Shown: piece after piece, positions 62,232-64,000 of the stretch | Layout: each line of letters opens with the position of its first letter | Position numbering within the stretch: position 1 is the first letter of the stretch | Assembly: GCA_015655975.1 (NCBI GenBank) | Contig: DVEP01000044.1 | Location: 62,001 to 126,000 of the forward strand | DNA length: 64,000 bases | Reading direction: 5' to 3' | DNA from: Eubacterium sp. | GTDB taxonomy: Bacteria > Bacillota > Clostridia > Oscillospirales > Acutalibacteraceae | The notes under the pieces: generated by a model | Databases searched by the model: none | Told to the model about the DNA's origin: nothing | The model's input: only the letters and a program-made list of their open reading frames with translations | Made by a program: the position numbers and the translations under genes

Positions 62232-62930
62232 GTGATTGTTAAATTTAAAAATACAACTTTAAATACTGTAATCATCGAATTGAAAGATGATTGTATAGAA
62301 TTAAAAAGCGGCATGGAAATAAGCGTTAGCAGTGAGACTGATAGAATTGTATTTAATTGTTATTCTAATCAATCCAGTAATTTTAAAACTTTTAAATTTT
62401 TAGTTCTTAGTTATAATTTTATTCTAAATTCATCATATGACTTACTGATTACTGCTGAAACAGTGTTAATTAATTTGGTCGAAAAAGAAATTAAAGGCGA
62501 GCATGCTGAAACATATAAGTTTATTGATGTTATTTCTGATAATATTAGTGTAGTTAATAATCAGTTTGAAATTAAGGATGAATTGTATGCTAAACAACAA
62601 ATATTAAATTATGAGAAACAAGATAAAAAAGCAACAAAAATTGCAAAGGTATTTGATGTTTTGCAGTCTGTTTGTTATATTGGATTGCCTGCAATTATAA
62701 TTTTTTTTGGTGTTTGGTATTATACCAATATTTTAACGGCGTTATATATAATAGTTCCGCTTAGTGTAATTAGTATTATTGTCGGATTATTAATAAAAAA
62801 ACTAATAAATAAATTCAACAAAAAGGTCGAAAAACTAAATACTAATAATCGTGATTTGTATATTGATACACGGTCTTATTTTGAAAAAGAATATATTTAT
62901 AGTGTTGTAAGAGCTGATAAATATATATAA
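62232..62930 (+). CDS. Hypothetical two-helix membrane protein
   Basis: A 232-residue protein with GTG start after AGAAAGGTGAT. Residues 1-110 are beta-rich and soluble, then two adjacent membrane helices (about 148-168 and 173-193, VCYIGLPAIIIFFGVWYY and ALYIIVPLSVISIIVGLL) and a basic C-terminus. Unrecognised. Very AT-rich like its neighbours. Confidence 0.55.
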   Translation: MIVKFKNTTLNTVIIELKDDCIELKSGMEISVSSETDRIVFNCYSNQSSNFKTFKFLVLSYNFILNSSYDLLITAETVLINLVEKEIKGEHAETYKFIDVISDNISVVNNQFEIKDELYAKQQILNYEKQDKKATKIAKVFDVLQSVCYIGLPAIIIFFGVWYYTNILTALYIIVPLSVISIIVGLLIKKLINKFNKKVEKLNTNNRDLYIDTRSYFEKEYIYSVVRADKYI

Positions 62931-63025
62931 ACTTTGTATAAAAGATTTGTCAGAAATTTAATACGATCAAATTCTGGAGATTGGCTGATTTCATTTGGAT
63001 TGGGTCGCTATGTAAGGAGATGAAA

Positions 63026-63481
63026 ATGATAGGAATTCTGATATTTCTTTCCTTCTATATGCTGTTTTTTAAATTTGTCTATTTGGATTCAACAATCTAT
63101 CTTTATTTGAGAAATTTACACAGCAAATCATATTTGAAGAAAAATAAACCTAAAAACATATTTGATAGATTTTTTTATATTAGATATAAAACTGAATTAG
63201 ATAAACATTTGTTTAATGTAAATATATTGTATTTTGCTTCGGGTATATTGGGCTTTTTTGTAATAATATTAAATATTATTACAGATTTAAAATACATTGA
63301 TAATTACATTGTTTTTTTAACTGTATTAGCATTTTTTTCTAATGTTATTTGGATTACTTCAAGTATGTTTTATAAATTACAAACATACTCAATAATTCAA
63401 AAAATATTATATATTTCAATATACATATATGTAATAACATATTGGCCGATAAAAATTATTATAGACATATTACATCAATAA
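63026..63481 (+). CDS. Hypothetical multi-pass membrane protein
   Basis: A 151-residue protein from the ATG at 63026, six bases after AAGGAG. Four hydrophobic segments are visible (about 2-22, 66-86, 91-111, 125-145), joined by a basic loop SYLKKNKPKNIFDRFF. No family is recognised. Last gene before the Rhs relic. Confidence 0.55.
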   Translation: MIGILIFLSFYMLFFKFVYLDSTIYLYLRNLHSKSYLKKNKPKNIFDRFFYIRYKTELDKHLFNVNILYFASGILGFFVIILNIITDLKYIDNYIVFLTVLAFFSNVIWITSSMFYKLQTYSIIQKILYISIYIYVITYWPIKIIIDILHQ

Positions 63482-63601
63482 TAGAAAATCAAGATGTGGT
63501 TTTCTGATTGACAACAATAAATGTAGGATTAGCATTTTAATATCTGTTTTAAAAGATAGTATTTTTTAGCATATTCGGCAATTAAACTCAAATATTCTGT
63601 T

Positions 63602-63629
63602 GCGACACTCAGAGAGAAATGAGCGTCGC
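63602..63629. repeat. Hairpin at the truncation point of the Rhs relic
   Basis: Ten-base arms with one mismatch (63602-63611 with 63620-63629), loop GAGAGAAA. No T-run follows. The TGA that closes the Rhs frame upstream lies in its right arm. Confidence 0.4.
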
Positions 63630-63754
63630 AAAAAGACACGGACGGGAATTTCATATATTTCCAATATGACACATGCGGTACACCTGTCGGAATGTTGTAC
63701 TATGTTACGAACCAATTCGGAGATGTAACTGCAATAGCAGATGACAGCGTATAA
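63623..63754 (+). pseudogene. Rhs/YD-repeat protein tail (truncated)
   Basis: A 43-codon frame without a start codon reads KDTDGNFIYFQYDTCGTPVG, then YYVTNQFGDVTAIADDSV and a stop. This is the end of the Rhs core (FxYDxxGTPxG ... YYxTNxxGDVxAIxD). A stop at 63620 closes the frame upstream, so only the last repeat of a lost large surface or toxin protein remains. The stretch 63482-63939 contains this, a hairpin and two terminators. Confidence 0.6.
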
Positions 63755-63786
63755 AAAATAAGGAGCATAATGCTCCTTATTTTTTA
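63754..63786. terminator. Terminator after the Rhs relic
   Basis: A perfect 14-bp stem (63754-63767 with 63771-63784) with flanking A- and T-runs, usable in both directions. Confidence 0.85.
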
Positions 63787-63881
63787 TACTTTTACAATTT
63801 TACCAATTCCAAGCAAAAATGTACAAGTTTTAAAAAGTTTGAAAATAGGTTGACTTCTCAAATTTGGCTTAAATAAAGCAA

Positions 63882-63936
63882 AATAGCCGTTTCATGAATT
63901 TTGAAAAAGTTTCAAAAACCACTGCAAACGGCTATT
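63882..63936 (-). terminator. Terminator of tRNA-Pro
   Basis: Minus strand stem of 11 bp (63926-63936 with 63882-63892) enclosing an inner TTTTGAAA/TTTCAAAA hairpin, then TTTTGCTTTATTT. Confidence 0.6.
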
Positions 63937-63939
63937 CTT

Positions 63940-64000
63940 TGGTCGGAGTGACAAGACTTGAACTTGCGGCCCCTAGACCCCCAGTCTAGTGCGCTACCAA
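63940..64000 (-). tRNA. tRNA-Pro (GGG anticodon), 5' end outside the window
   Basis: Minus strand 3' part: D-arm remnant TTGGTAGCGC, anticodon arm CTAGA-CTGGGGG-TCTAG (GGG), T-arm GCAAGTTCAAGTCTTGT, acceptor CACTCCG and encoded ACCA. The 5' acceptor half lies beyond base 64000. Confidence 0.92.

Noticed and set aside
1..64000. CRISPR array, prophage, rRNA operon or replication origin
   Set aside because: No regularly spaced repeats, phage structural genes, rRNA sequence or DnaA-box clusters were seen on either strand.

Overview
The window is a low-GC Firmicutes chromosome segment, most likely from an anaerobic gut member of the Clostridia (Oscillospirales/Ruminococcaceae-like). The evidence is the AT-rich intergenic DNA, strong AGGAGG-type ribosome binding sites, the gene order topA-trmFO-plsX-rnc-radical SAM-smc-ftsY, a 2-hydroxyacyl-CoA dehydratase-type radical enzyme, a two-gene SufC/SufB system, a split cobalamin-dependent methionine synthase and an agr-type peptide signalling locus. 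These assignments come from reading the sequence alone; no database search was run.

Layout. 0-3.2 kb: trpB2, a small Cro-like repressor divergent from a membrane-anchored protein with paired operators between them, then a decayed IS3-type transposase. 3.2-7.4 kb (minus strand): a 2-hydroxyacyl-CoA dehydratase subunit, a second subunit fused to its ATP-dependent activator, a free FakA-type C-terminal domain, then rpsI and rplM. 7.7-12 kb: SufC/SufB pair, HAD phosphatase, cytoplasmic GH29 fucosidase. 12.0-17.0 kb: an unusual operon of two SCP2-like lipid-carrier proteins around a class-III aminotransferase and a split transketolase. 17.3-38 kb: housekeeping genes (mltG; infC-rpmI-rplT with a leader terminator; rRNA methyltransferase, dprA, topA, trmFO, plsX, rnc, smc, ftsY, rdgB, yhbY, nadD, yqeK, rsfS, leuS). 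38.1-46.8 kb: a two-component system followed immediately by a dlt-like operon with an extra PLP decarboxylase and two SGNH/DltD-like proteins. 46.9-50.7 kb: upp, metallophosphoesterase, GtrA-like protein, an APH-fold kinase and tRNA-Thr. 50.8-56.3 kb: methionine genes (metY, metF, reactivation subunit, metH). 56.4-64 kb: accessory region starting at a second IS3 3'-end relic. It holds a zinc ribbon protein, agrB/agrD divergent from an XRE regulator with LytTR and GHKL genes, a run of AT-rich orphan proteins, a truncated Rhs/YD-repeat tail and a partial tRNA-Pro.

The most interesting system is the dlt-like operon (38.1-46.8 kb). An amino-acid-adenylating enzyme, a carrier protein, a fold-III PLP decarboxylase, an MBOAT acyltransferase and two SGNH proteins together suggest that an amino acid is loaded onto the carrier, decarboxylated there (BtrK logic from butirosin biosynthesis) and transferred to an extracellular polymer. 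That would be D-alanylation chemistry with a decarboxylated acyl group such as GABA. The SCP2/aminotransferase/transketolase operon is a second candidate for an undescribed pathway. The agr locus encodes a cysteine-free AgrD, so its signal would have to be a lactone rather than a thiolactone.
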